64,000 nt of DNA from assembly GCA_963989245.1 (NCBI GenBank), contig OZ022345.1, positions 45,004,470 to 45,068,469 of the forward strand, in the 5' to 3' direction. Position numbers and translations under genes: made by a program. The stretch is from Nansenia antarctica. Taxonomy: Eukaryota > Chordata > Actinopteri > Argentiniformes > Microstomatidae. Under the pieces are notes generated by a model that was not told the DNA's origin, did not search any database, and saw only the letters and a list, made by a program, of their open reading frames with translations. This document shows, in pieces, positions 13,101 to 24,367 of the stretch (positions are counted from its first letter, which is position 1; the number at the start of each line of letters is the position of its first letter).

Positions 13101-14423
13101 TGCCTCTTTGAGTTCCTCCCATTGATGTTATATAATAGGCTGTATTGTTTGAGGTTAATCATAGGCCTTTTCCATTTATTACAGGAGTACAACTAAGTGA
13201 TGGATACTCTTGCAAACACTGATGAAGGTTTCCACTGTGATTATTTTAATGAGCTTGAGTGCTTTGCTGAATGTATTCTTATCGTATTATTTTACACCAT
13301 GTGTGATTAGCCTCCCATAGGCCCTGATTTCCAGCGGAGCAGAAGAATCCCCTATCCTCCCCACAGAGAGGCATCAAACTGAATTGGGCCTGATTAAAAA
13401 GCCTGCTTGAAACTTCACAAAATAACTTTAACTGTTTAACCTAGGAGGAAGCTCACTGATGATTAATTCCCCCTCTTCCACTGTTGTAATTGTTCACACC
13501 AGGGGGAAACGACAGAAGTTAATGGAAACACAGGCCAAACCAAGGGCCCCATTCAATCTAAACCGTTCTGGGGTCCATATTATTTTACAGTTGTCTCGCT
13601 GTCTTGCTTCTTCTTCCAGTGAGGAAGCATATGTGAATTACTGCAACAAATAGAGTTTATTTTAGCCGCATGACTCATACATCAGAATGAATACATTGTT
13701 ACCATATCAGGAAAAACATTGTTACATTGTTACCATCTCCATCTCCAATAATACAGTCCTCAGCTGTTAGACATCAATTTCAGTGTGGATTTGCAAAATG
13801 CTGCTGGAACACAATTTTCTAGAAGCTATAAATAAAAAGAGCACAAATGCAAGTTTATATGAAAGCTGTATCACATACTGTATTGATGCAGTATGTCCTT
13901 CTAGATCTCATACAAATGTACTGTCTGAATGAGATTGTGTATGCGTGTTGGTAGCTGTAATGTTTCTGCAGGTATGTAAGGAATCACTGCAGTCAGTAAA
14001 AACTATTACCACAGACACACTGTCTGCACTTTTTAGCTGTCACTGTGATGACTTGCAGTTGGCATGAATGTATTTAGGGAGATGGAAATTAATCAATATG
14101 ATAAAATGACCTGCCTGGGTGAGTTTGCATCAATGAGGACAGGCAGTGCTTCAGCATGTACGAGTCTTCTGTGTTCATACATTCATGAACAGGCTATAAT
14201 GAGCAGGTAATTGTTTTGAGAGGGAAATGCCAGGCAATCAGACATTTTCCATTTTGACTAATCTTGGCCCAATGAATGAGTCAGGGTGAGGAAACATGCA
14301 CCGCCTATAACGTCCCTGCTCTTCATTCTGTGCATGAGGACATTCTGAGTATCATCACTAAAACTAGCAGAAGCAAGACACAATACAATGTGAAGAAGCT
14401 CTTTGGAGAGCTATGCTACTATG
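10101..14423. other. Intergenic DNA, no gene seen
   Basis: No open frame longer than about 106 codons, and none with recognisable similarity. No RNA gene, microsatellite of note or mobile element was recognised. Confidence 0.5.
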
Positions 14424-14676
14424 AATGAATGAATGAATGGTCTTTATTGTCATTGATATAGTACAGGTACCAAACAACGACATTTGGGAGGGGTGGCTCC
14501 CCTGGTGCTAGGAAAGAAAAAAAACAAAACAAAAACAAGAAGGGAAAGGAGCTGGTTTACACAAATAAAGGCTATGTACACTATCCACTATACTATACTG
14601 TACAAATACTACTACAAATGGTAAAAGCATTGGTATGGATGGACAAAAATGTACAGGCATGCCTGCTAATGGTGCA
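14424..14676 (-). mobile_element. LINE 3' end with (ATTC)n tail, minus strand
   Basis: The reverse complement carries the ATACTATCCACTATACT-like stretch, CCTAGCACCAGGGGAGCCAC, the CGTTGTTTGGTACCTGTACT motif, GACAATAAAGACC and then ATTC repeats. It matches the copies at 2476-2598 and 58628-58815. It lies immediately outside the 3' tail of the L2-like LINE that follows. Confidence 0.7.
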
Positions 14677-14688
14677 AATAATAATAAT

Positions 14689-15276
14689 CAGGGGTGCACA
14701 TAACTGGTGCGCCAGTGCGCATGCTTCGCCAAAATGCATGCTGCATTGCATGCTGCAAACAACGACATTTGGGAGGGGTGGCTCCCCTGGTGCTAGGATG
14801 CATGCGCTCTTGCGCACCAACAGTTTTTTTTTTTTTTTTGGGAAAAGTTGATTTCAGTGTTTACAAAACAGAGCAGTGCTTAAAGAGATGTCCGTTTATA
14901 TCAGTGTGTTTAAAGAACAGACATTCAGTTAGTGCTTAAAGAGATGTCAGTTTATTTCAGTGTGTTTAAAGAACAGACATTCAGTTAGTGCTTAAAGAGA
15001 TGTCAGTTGATTTCATTGTGTTTAAAGGAGTCGGACAGACTTTCATTCTTAAAGAGCAGTCATTTGATTTTGCATTTGTTTCTTTTGTTTTGCACACAAT
15101 AATTTGGTCGTTCATCTTTATTTATGAATAAATGTCGTTTTGCTAATAATATATCCATGTATCCCTTTTTTATCCATCCTGTGGGACGGGTCGTGACTCG
15201 CGAGCTCGGGGAGCACCAAGCAGCATCCCTAGGTGCTCCTCTGAGCACTGGCCCCCAAAAGTTATGTGCACCCCTG
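14689..15276. mobile_element. hAT-like non-autonomous element inside the LINE tail
   Basis: Both ends share a 17-bp inverted repeat, CAGGGGTGCACATAACT, and then diverge. A CAGGGGTG-type end is usual for hAT elements. The expected 8-bp duplication (ATAATAAT, 14681-14688 and 15277-15284) is present, but it lies inside a TAA microsatellite and so proves little. No transposase frame remains. The interior holds a 42-bp copy of a nearby LINE tail (14756-14798), a poly(T) run (14825-14839) and a 56-bp tandem repeat (14876-15045). Confidence 0.75.
14876..15045. repeat. Three tandem copies of a 56-bp unit
   Basis: The unit, beginning GTGCTTAAAGAGATGTCAGT, is repeated three times inside the hAT-like element; the third is partial and more diverged. 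Confidence 0.85.
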
Positions 15277-15337
<61 letters not shown>

Positions 15338-15358
15338 TAATAATAATAATAATAATAC
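15277..15358. repeat. (TAA)n microsatellite, tail of the L2-like LINE
   Basis: About 27 TAA units with one CAA variant. On the minus strand it is the (TTA)n 3' tail of the LINE at 15359-17570. Confidence 0.9.
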
Positions 15359-15460
15359 ATTTTATTTATGGGCGCCTTTCAAGGCTCTCAAGGACACCTT
15401 ACAAGACAGTTTAAAAAAAAAAAGCAAAATCAGATATAACAACAAACAAAATACAGGAGA

Positions 15461-17560
15461 TCAAACCAAGTAAGCCATTGTGAAAAGGTGTGTTTTAAGA
15501 CTGGATTTGAAAGTGGTGAGAGTGTCAATATTGCGTATGTTAGGTGGCAGAGAGTTCCAGAGGCGGGGAGCAGAACAGCTGAAGGCTCTAGATCCCATAG
15601 TAGTCAGCTGGGCAGAAGGTATGACAAGTTGGTTGGCAGAGGAGGATCTGAGACTACGGGAGGGAGTGTGAGTAAGAAGGAGTTCAGAGAGGTATGAAGG
15701 TGCTAGGTTATGGAGAGCCTTAAAGGTGAGAAGGAGAATCTTAAAATGAATACGGAATTTGATGAAGTTGTTGGAGAACTGGAGTGATATGGTCAATGGA
15801 GGGAGTTCTAGTAATGATGCGTGCAGCTGAGTTCTGGACCAGTTGGAATTTATGGAGACATTTGTGTGGAAGACCAAAGAGGATGGCATTACAATAGTCT
15901 ATACGGGAAGTGACCAGGGCATGGACAAGAATGGCGGTGCTGGAGGGTGTATGTGATAGACGGAGACGAAGGATAATGTGCTGTCCAGGATTACACCCAG
16001 ACTCTTAACCTGAGGGGAGGGGAAGACTGTGGAGTTGTCAATGGTAAGTGAGAAGCTGTGAGGTTTAACCAAGGTGGATTTAGTGCCAACGAGGAGAACC
16101 TCTGTTTTATCACTGTTTAGTTTTAGGAAGTTGATTGAGAACCAGGATTTAATTACCAGCAAACAGTCGGAAAGGGAAGTGGGTGGGAGGGTGGAATTTG
16201 GCTTAGTGGATAGGCAGAGCTGGCTGTCATCTGCGTAGCAATGAAACTCAAGTCCAAATTTCCTGAAGATAATGCCATGGGGTAGGAGGTAGATCATGAA
16301 TAGGAGGGGGCCCAAAACAGATTCCTGGAGAACACCGGTGGTGACTGGAGTGAGCTGGGATTTTAGATATTTGAGCTGGACAAACTGAGTGCGGCCAGTG
16401 AGGTATGATGTAAACCAGTCATGGGGGGTGCCAGTGATTCCAATGGAGGCTAATCTATCTAGGAGGATGTTATGTGAGATGGTATGCAGAGACTCAAAGG
16501 CTGCAGACAGATCGAGAAGCACAAGTATGGTTAGGAGTCCAGAGTCGGCTGCCATTAGTAAATCATTTGTGATTTTCACCGTAGCTGTCTCTGTGCTGTG
16601 AAAAGAGCGAAAACCAGACTGGAATTGCTCAAACAGATTGTTGTCGATCAAGTAGGCATGTACCTGAGCTGCAACTGCTTTTTCAAGTGTCTTGGAGATG
16701 AATGGTAGATTTAAAATAGGACGGAAATTATTCATATTGCTGGGGTCTACGCCAGGTTTCTTGAGTATAGGAGTTATTGCAGCTGTTTTGAGAGATGAGG
16801 GAACAAGACCAGAGGTAAGGGAGGAGTGTATGATCAGAGGGGACCGGGAAGATAGACAGACTTTTACTAGGTGAGTAGGGAGGGGGTCTAGCTGACAGGT
16901 AGATGATTTTGATTTGCGGCTGAGACCAGATATTTCACCCACAGTTGGAAGTTCAAAACGAGATAGAGTGGAAGACACCGAAACATCAGAAAACAAAGAG
17001 AGTGAACTGTATGTGGTATTGATAGAAGAGGTCAATTGTTGATGGATATTTTCAATCTTGGCATTGAAAAAGGTCATAAAATTGTTACACTGAGCAACAG
17101 AATACATTATGAGGAGCAAGAGTGTCTGGGGGCCGTAGGATAGTCTTCATCGTGGAAAACAGGGCTCATCGTGGAAAACAGGGTTCCCTTCACCTGACCT
17201 AATTCAGTTAGCATAATAGGTTGATTTTGCAGTGGAGAGAGCATCTTTGTAATTCAGTATGTGACTGTTATACATATCTTTGTGAATAACAAGGCCAGTG
17301 TTTGCATAAAGGTGGCGACCTTTAGCTTTAAACTGGCGCAGCTCAGGTGTAAACCACGGTGCAGAATGGGTAAAGGAAACAGAGGGGTTTTTAACGGTGC
17401 ATGGGCATTTAAAAGACTGTGGAGTTCATCATTGTAAAATGAGACCAGTACGTCAGGATCAATGTTCTATGCTTGGGAGGTTATCAATTCCACTACATAG
17501 AGCAGATAAGTCAATATTCTTAATGTTACGAAATGAGATGGGACGTCACAGATTTGTTTT
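15461..17560 (-). pseudogene. L2-like LINE reverse transcriptase, frameshifted
   Basis: Minus-strand reading gives, in order: a linker region (about 17560-17120, broken by stops); an open stretch of 406 codons (17119-15899) with reverse-transcriptase motifs, including FRPILNLPFISKTLEK, LLDLSAAFESL (17119-side), VLGPLLFMIYLLPHG and the catalytic YADD box; and then, after a frameshift near 15900, 142 codons (15889-15461) ending with the L2 C-terminal signature LAPSYLSELL, RSLRSSSANQLVIP and APRLWNSLP. It would supply reverse transcription for its own RNA. Changes such as QESVLGP for the usual QGSVLGP, the frameshift and upstream stops show it is dead. Assignment to L2 is from family knowledge of these motifs. 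Confidence 0.85.
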
Positions 17561-17570
17561 AGGTGATTTT

Positions 17571-18967
17571 CAAATCAAAACCATAATTTCATAGCAAAGC
17601 TTTCCAATGTGTAGTAGTCTTGTCTTGGTTGAGTAAAATCTTAATTTAATATAGCAAAAATGTTTAACAAACCTCGATAAAAGACACAACTCTTCAAGGC
17701 TTGACAGAGATGACAAAAACACGTCACAGGTATCAACAGCAACAGAAATACGTAAAGTAGTGATCACATTTCTGTCTCCACACACGAGAGAGTGGTGGTA
17801 TACTGACAGATGGACAGCTCGCCTTCTTGACGCTCCATCCCCAGTGCTCCGCGTTCTGCAGCATTGGCAACAGGTGAGGAAACATGAGCCACTGATTAGA
17901 GAAGCATATTATTTGCATGTTGTGATGAGGCGGGTCAGTGAAGTGTGAAGCATATTAAGGCGTTCCAGCTGGATCCTGTCACATGTGAGATGACTGTTAA
18001 CATAGTGTGAATTTACACACTAACAAGTGTGAATAAACATTCAAATCAGAGCATGGAGATTATATTTTTCATGTATGTATAGTATTGTACAATGTTATTT
18101 ATGAATTATGTGGGCTACATACTGTATCGAATGTGTTTCTTTGTGTCTTTCCAGAGTGTTCTATTGTTAAGTGTATTGTTTATGTTCAAGAATGAAAACA
18201 AACAGCTATGTAAATGTGCTCCATCTCAATGAATAGATAAGCGCAGACGACAATAATAACGCACATGCAGTGCATTTCACTCAAATCCCTATCACAATAA
18301 GTACAGTCTCAGATCCTTTCAATAAAAAACTACAATGGAGTAGCTCTCAGCTGTTTGATATATGGAGAAAAACTTAAAATCAAGCAAAGATCTTTCAGCG
18401 AAAGGCACAGGCTTGTTAATGCAAAATGTGCATCTCGGAGGACCTCAAAGTTGTTACACGTCAAAGACACGTCTGAGGCAATGTTTCTTGTGGACGGGGA
18501 AGAATATAAAGTCCCATCTCTCCCCACTCCAATCAATTGTTCCCAATACTGTATGCAACCGTTTTTTTGTGAGCTTCACTCATATACTGTATGAGAAAAT
18601 GTGTGTTTGCTCAAGATAAGGAATAACATTGTGAATGTTCAGTAATAACAGGGTTGCTTAGACCATCCCTTAGTTGTTCTTGTTTTTCTTTAGCTTTTGT
18701 ATTATTGTATCATTTTTGTATGTTTTCACAAACAGCAGAGGGGTAGATGTGACTAGCATTATACAATAAAGGGACACTTCACAGATTGTTGACCTCAAAA
18801 TCTAGCTTCCAAGCATAAAGCTTCCAAATGCATTATGTAGATCAAAAGCTAGGTGTCTTTACTTTGATGATTTGACGATTTTATCTTGAGTGACATTTGG
18901 GGGTGATCACAGGGTTTTTGAAAAATACTAGGATCTTTAGGGAGGGATGACACTGCGCTAGCGCATA
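17571..18967. other. Intergenic DNA, no gene seen
   Basis: Only short uninformative open frames and no recognised repeat or RNA gene. Confidence 0.5.
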
Positions 18968-19110
18968 CATTATTTATTTATTCATTTTTGGGGGGCATTT
19001 AGCAGACGCCTTATTCCAAAGCGACTTACAATCAATACATTCAATCATTGATTCACCAGTTGTAGCAGGAAGAGTAATCTAGCTCAGGCCAGGGGCCATT
19101 GGCAGTCGTC
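18968..19110. mobile_element. Fragment of an abundant teleost SINE/LINE 3' region
   Basis: Contains GGCATTTAGCAGACGCCTTA followed by TTCCAAAGCGACTTACAATC. The reverse complement, GTAAGTCGCTTTGG..GCGTCTGCTAAATGCC, is a motif very common in fish repeats and found at the 3' ends of several SINE and L2-like families. No complete element is bounded here. Confidence 0.5.
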
Positions 19111-19230
19111 GTGATAGAAAAATAAAAAATGAAATTCTTCTATCACTTGTGATCACTTCTATCACTATCACTTCTGTTTACTAACGTGCGTCTTCACTTC
19201 GATGTGCCTCCCTGGCTGGCTGGGAGGCAC

Positions 19231-19522
19231 AACACTATGGACAATGTAGGATCATTCAGACATACAACACTCTATGGACAATGTAGGATCATTCAGACAT
19301 ACAACACTCTATGGACAATGTAGGATCATTCAGACATACAACACTCTATGGACAATATAGCATCATTCAGACATACAACACTCTATGGACAATGTAGGAT
19401 CATTCAGACATACAACACTCTATGGACAATGTAGGATCATTCAGACATACAACACTCTATGGACAATGTAGGATCATTCAGACATACAACACTCTATGGA
19501 CAATGTAGGATCATTCAGACAT
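19231..19522. repeat. 37-bp minisatellite, about eight copies
   Basis: The unit CATACAACACTCTATGGACA plus ATGTAGGATCATTCAGA repeats head to tail about eight times. Copies are nearly identical; one copy carries AATATAGCATC instead of AATGTAGGATC. There are no unique spacers between units, so it is a tandem array and not a CRISPR-like structure. Confidence 0.95.
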
Positions 19523-20167
19523 ATACTTTGTGGTCCAATACAAATCTACTTACTTGCTTATCTGCTTGGATTATTTTATATTTACTGGCTATTTTAACAA
19601 CAAAGCTAATAACCACGAATAACTTGCTGTTGAGTCTAAGGTGAAAATCTGTGAAACCTTACATTAAAACTTATAGGACTACGTACTGTAGTCCAAATCT
19701 AGCTTGCATTCATTTTTCACTTATTCACTCAAATGTTTGCAAACATTCATGCCATTAGAAAACCTCAATGAAACAAAAATAAATACAGCCATCCATTTTG
19801 ACACTCAAGGCAATCATACATTGTACAGGTAAAGGTAGATACAAATAAGGTTTGTATAACAACAAATATGGAAGTACTCTACTTATCTTCTGTGAATTCA
19901 ACCTCTAGACTACACTGGTTCGGTTTTCATGAAATGTGAAAAACATTGATTGTGGAACAAAATTCACTACATACCCTGATCATGTTACTGAAATATCAGT
20001 ACAACTGAGTTACCTATCACTAACATCCATCCATACTTTTTCTGTAATTACTTATTAATAAAGATTAGAACAATTATGATAACCATCTCATTATCTTAGT
20101 TTAATGTCATTTCAATGCATTATAGACATTTTCTTTACAACAAGCATAACAAAAACATTGCTATTAT
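19523..20167. other. Intergenic DNA, nothing seen
   Basis: AT-rich sequence between the minisatellite and the LINE, with no recognisable features. Confidence 0.5.
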
Positions 20168-20173
20168 GCCGCT

Positions 20174-21580
20174 ATGAGTACACCGACAGTGGCTTCATAT
20201 GCTTCTTCCGTTCTGGATTACATCAATACATGTGTCAACAGTGTCACCACCCACAACCAGAAGCCTTGGAGCAGTGAGGTCCACTTACTGCTGAAGGCAT
20301 GCAATGCTGCTTTTAGATCTGGCCTACAGCTCATCCAGGGCCAAACTGAAGAGGGGCATCAGGAAGGCCAAACTCAACCACAAACTACGGATTGAGGAGC
20401 ACTTTCAGAATATCTCATCCCCGATGCATGTGGCAAGGCATCCAGGCCATCAAGGACTACAAGCCCAAAAATTCAGCCTCCCCTACCAGCACTCCCTACC
20501 CAACGAGCTAAACCACTTCTAAGCTCACTTCGACCGGGACAACAAGGACCCAGCCATCAAAACTGAGTCCCCCCAAGATGACCAGCCCCTCAGACTCTCC
20601 ACCACTGTACTGTATGCTGTGCACTGTGTACGGTGAATGCACTCAAGGCTGCTGGCTCTGATGGCAGTCTCAGGTTGTTGTTTCTCCTTTGTCTAACAAC
20701 TGTTCTTCGGGTGTCTCTCTCCATTATCTACTCTTCTATATTATATTCTTCTATCTTCTATTCTTCTATCTTCTATGAAACCTGACTGTGTGCTCAAGGT
20801 GTGTGCTCAAGGCTGGTCGAGGTCTGCACCTTAACCTTTCACTGGCCCAGGCAGTTTTCCCCTCGTGCCTCAAGTCAGCAATAATCATGCTGGTGTCGAA
20901 GCATTCTGCTGCATTGGGCCTGAATGACTTCCGCTCCGTTGCACTCACCCAGATCATCATGAAGTGCTTCGAGAGGTTGGTCCTGGCTCATCTTAAAGTC
21001 CTCCAACCCTCCCCCACACTGGATCCCCACCAGTTTGCCGCCCAAACAGGTCAATGGAGGATGCCACCTCCACGGCACTACACTCCACCCTAGCCCGCCT
21101 GGATAACAGTACTTACGCAAGGATGCTGTTCATTGACTTCAGCTCAGTATCCAACACTATCATCCCCTCCAAACTGGTCACCAAACTCAATGACCTTGGC
21201 ATCAGTTCCTCCCTCTGCAATTGGATTCTGGACTCTCTGACCAACAGATCCCCTGTCAAGTCCCTGTCAACTACTCAGACCCTGAACATTGGTGTCCGAC
21301 AGGGCTGTGTGCTGAGCCCTACTCCCTCTTCCCCCACGACTGTGTGTCTGTGCATGGCTCTAACACCATCACCAAGTTCACGGCGGTAGCCCCCCTCCCC
21401 CCTCCACTGGACTTTCTGACCAACAGATCCCCTGTCAAGACCCTGTCAACTACTCAGACCCTGAACATTGGTGTCCCACAGGGCTGTGTGCTGAGCCCTA
21501 GTCCCTCTTCCCCCACGACTGTGTGTCTGTGCATGGCTCTAACACAATCACCAAGTTCACGGCGGTACCCCCCCCCCCCC
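20174..21580 (+). pseudogene. Decayed LINE reverse transcriptase
   Basis: Fragments in shifting frames recall one LINE protein: TVASYASSVLDYINTCVNSV and RSGLQL..KRGIRKAKLNHK (20174-20400, pre-RT linker), SLAQAVFPSCLKSAIIMLVS, then LNDFRSVALTQIIMKCFERL (20840-20990), a region ending LDPHQFAAQ, then MLFIDFSSVSNTIIPSKLVT and RQGCVLSP (21054-21320). FIDFSS is RT motif A in this family and RQGCVLSP corresponds to the PQGCVLSP motif. The YADD/FADD catalytic box is missing because the frame jumps to a repeated block. It is inactive. Confidence 0.8.
21230..21574 (+). repeat. Tandem duplication (period 179 bp) inside the LINE
   Basis: The segment from TCTGACCAACAGATCCCCTG to the CACGGCGGTA stretch appears twice, offset by 179 bp with few differences. 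It duplicates the PQGCVLSP-coding region, and each copy ends at the same point. Confidence 0.9.
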
Positions 21581-21976
21581 GAAGAGGAACATTGACTCCC
21601 AGTATCAGTGTACCCTCCACCTTTAAATGTAGCTTTTGCACTACTGCCTGTTTGCAGATACCATATTTATCCTTAAATACTATTCTCTAATTATACATCT
21701 TACATGTTACATACCTCAAGACCTATTACCCTTGTTCTGTACATATCATAACTGTACGTATATTCACTTCTTGTATATTCACTCTTATATTCATTTATTT
21801 ATACACACTGTAATACCTATACTTTAATACCTTGCACAGTCTACGTCATCATGTTCTTTTGCACTATGCCAGTACTTGCATCTGGTTAGATGCCAAACTA
21901 CATGTCATTGTCTAAATACTTGTACTCTGTGCAATGACAATACAGTTGAACCTTATCTAATCTAATCTAAAAAGAA

Positions 21977-23104
21977 AACACTTTTTAATTCAGGGTCATT
22001 GAAAATGGCAAAGTAAAACATTAGGAGCTGAAAATTAAGTTAGAATTCTCAGGTTCAAGATTAAACAGAGTCTGAGTGGACTAAATTAAACTCCCTGCCG
22101 CTGAAAGCATATCCCAAGGCAGCAATTTGGAATATTTTCAAATGGGTTTTAGGCGCCCTGAGTTAATTGAAAAATGAACCATAGATGATTAATCGACACT
22201 CTTGATCAGAGTAGTTTAACTGACTTCTATCAGTTTGACTGTGTGGACATTTGTTATTAAATTAAATGACCCTGGCCTAAAATGTTATCAATCAAAAAGC
22301 ATACTGTAACTACTTTTTAACTTGTCTTGTTCAAGTATGACATTGTCTCGATTAAACAGTAGCAGTAGTGAACTGGCCACCTGGAGCACCGGGAGAATTC
22401 CTGGTGGGCTGGTCGATCTCTGGGCTGCAGGGCTGGTGGTAAAGAAAGATATGGGCAACAAAAAAATAAATAATAATAATTATGACACAGCCCACTGCTC
22501 CATCTCCCCCGGCGTGTCCATTCCTCCTCTTCGCACAGCCCTGCAGCCCTGAATGTCTTGTGGCATGACCATGTATAGTCCACTTCTCTTTCACACACAC
22601 AAAGCCTATTAGGATATGACAATGATTGATTTGCTTCCTCAGTCATTTTAACAAGTCCTAATTTCTTTGTAATTGTTTTTCAAAAACATTAATTGTGCAG
22701 CTTAAATGCCCTAATTGTAATTATTTCACAGGATACACATCACTGGTTACAAATGCCATAGCTCTAGTCCCTATCTTACATACTGAAAGCAAATGAACCT
22801 CAATGTCAAAACCTCTCTTACAGTATGTCGTGTACTGTATCTTATTCTCACTGGATTCAGACTTTGCCAACAGTATATTAGGGGAGCATCAATTAACTCA
22901 TCAAGTGACCCATTTCTTTGCATTTTGAATGCCTGGAGATACCAGAGTAATTTCCGGAAATGTAATGAATTCCGCTTCATTCACAACTCCTTGGTCAGTG
23001 CTTGTCTTCTTTCATTCTCTCAGCAATTCTTAACCGGATCAAAGCATTGCCAAATGATGACAAAAGACATAACTTGTAGAATTTGATGTTAAAAAGAAAT
23101 CACT
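21977..23104. other. Intergenic DNA, no gene seen
   Basis: No recognised gene or element. A small GC-rich palindromic patch lies at about 22428-22555, where CTGCAGGGCTG occurs with an inverted copy. Confidence 0.5.
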
Positions 23105-23250
23105 TGGAGGCATAGCACAGTAAGGTGTCAGCCATGTAATCGCAGGGTCGCCGGTTCGATTCCGGCCGTCGACATAATATCCCTCCTCTCTCTCACCCAT
23201 CCTTCTCTACTGTCTCTATCCCAATAAAGCAGAAATGCCTTAAAGACACG
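23105..23250 (+). mobile_element. tRNA-derived SINE
   Basis: The first 70 bases resemble a degenerate tRNA promoter: an A-box-like TAGCACAGTAAGGTGTCAGC (23113-23132) and a clear B box GGTTCGATTCC (23152-23162). A CT-rich stretch and CCCAATAAAG follow before the 3' end. The tRNA fold and CCA-proximal stem are not preserved. This is the common fish SINE layout, so it is called as a SINE and not a functional tRNA. Confidence 0.75.
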
Positions 23251-23782
23251 TTTAAAATAGAACCTATTACATACAGTGCTATCACTAGGCCTGCACTTCC
23301 GGGGCTTCTGATGTGTTTGGTCCAGCCCCAAACATTTTGATGGTCTGTGGAGTAGATAACATAGAAGAGTAGATAATGGAGAGAGACACCAGAAGAACCG
23401 TTAGACAAAGGAGAAACAACAACCTGAGACAGCAACAGACAAGACACACAGAGAGTGACAGAAGAGTGACAGAAGAGAACCGAGGTGGGTTGAGCGCACA
23501 GTAGACTAGAACTTCAAGCTGCTCTAGATTCTAATTCGTTTTATTTGCACAAATGATAACAGATGAAATACAGACAGTTTATAAATAATTTGTTGGTGAA
23601 GAATCCTGTCAATTTACTAGTAAAACAACGTTTTACTTTATCATAGAACCCTAATAGTCAGCAACAGAAGAGGGCAGACCAAAGAGACAGACAACACAGA
23701 GAAAGCAATGGATAGAGGCAGAGGAGAGGTGAACACACAGTGGACTATCACTTAAAGCTGCTCTCTGGATTGTAATTACAGA

Positions 23783-23783
<1 letters not shown>

Positions 23784-23843
<60 letters not shown>

Positions 23844-23852
23844 TGTGTGTGT
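23784..23852. repeat. (GT)n microsatellite
   Basis: More than 30 GT units with one CT interruption near the right end. Confidence 0.98.
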
Positions 23853-24240
23853 TGCATTTTACATGAGGTGCAGAGATAAAGTGCACAGCAATCTCACCTC
23901 GTTGCATTGGTGTTTGTTGGAGCAAAAACAAGAGTAAAATAAAGGTACAACATGACAGAGGAGATTCTAAAGAGAACAGGAAAACAGGGATTGTCAGAAG
24001 ACAGTCACATTAATGTAACTATACCTTAGCTGCACTATGACTAGATACTTATTCTCAAATAATTCACCATTGATACAATTGCACAATGTCGACTGTATCA
24101 GTAAAGTCCCGGACGGTCAATGCAAATGTCCAATCATAGAGGTATTTGCCAAGAGTCCATATCTTTGAAAATAGGATCTAACCAAATGTGATAATTAGTC
24201 AATATGCTCCATCCAAACCAATCTAGCAGTCGTGCATACC

Positions 24241-24282
24241 TCCCCCTCTCTCTCTCTCTCTGTCTCTCCCTCCCTATCTCTC

Positions 24283-24364
<82 letters not shown>
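24241..24364. repeat. (TC)n microsatellite
   Basis: An imperfect left part and a pure run of about 40 TC units from about 24285. Open frames across it (poly Ser-Leu or Arg-Glu) are artefacts. Confidence 0.98.

Positions 24365-24367
<3 letters not shown>

Larger units (their letters stand above)
14677..17570 (-). mobile_element. L2-like LINE, 5'-truncated, with long (TAA)n tail
   Basis: On the minus strand this runs from about 17570 to a (TTA)n tail at 15358-14677. Its body is the pseudogene described at 15461-17560. The tail contains a hAT-like insertion (14689-15276), so the tail is split into 12 bp and about 80 bp. The 5' end lacks the endonuclease domain, consistent with truncated reverse transcription. 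The L2 assignment comes from the protein, especially the APRLWNSLP motif near the C-terminus and a YADD catalytic box. Confidence 0.85.
20168..21976 (+). mobile_element. Jockey/CR1/Rex-like LINE, 5'-truncated with internal duplication and deletion
   Basis: The plus strand carries the central part of a reverse-transcriptase ORF in several frames, then a 3' region (from about 21590) and a tail at 21840-21976 reading GTACTCTGTGCAATGACAAT then ACAGTTGAACC with TCTAA repeats. The tail matches the LINE ends at 2599-2705 and 59045-59155. Part of the coding sequence is duplicated (21230-21395 and 21409-21574), and the normal C-terminal third is missing. Confidence 0.8.

Noticed and set aside
15124..15473. 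Poly-Ile and poly-Asn frames
   Set aside because: Translations of the (TAA)n tail of the L2-like LINE.
17760..17950. Small plus-strand frame resembling a host exon
   Set aside because: No convincing splice signals or homology; composition matches the surrounding intergenic DNA.
19231..19522. CRISPR-like array
   Set aside because: The repeats are contiguous with no unique spacers, and the context is a vertebrate genome.
22428..22555. Palindromic GC-rich patch as a MITE
   Set aside because: Only about 11-16 bp of inverted match around CTGCAGGGCTG; too short to bound an element.
23105..23180. A tRNA gene
   Set aside because: Only A- and B-box-like promoter parts are present. The cloverleaf stems do not pair and a SINE-type 3' region follows.
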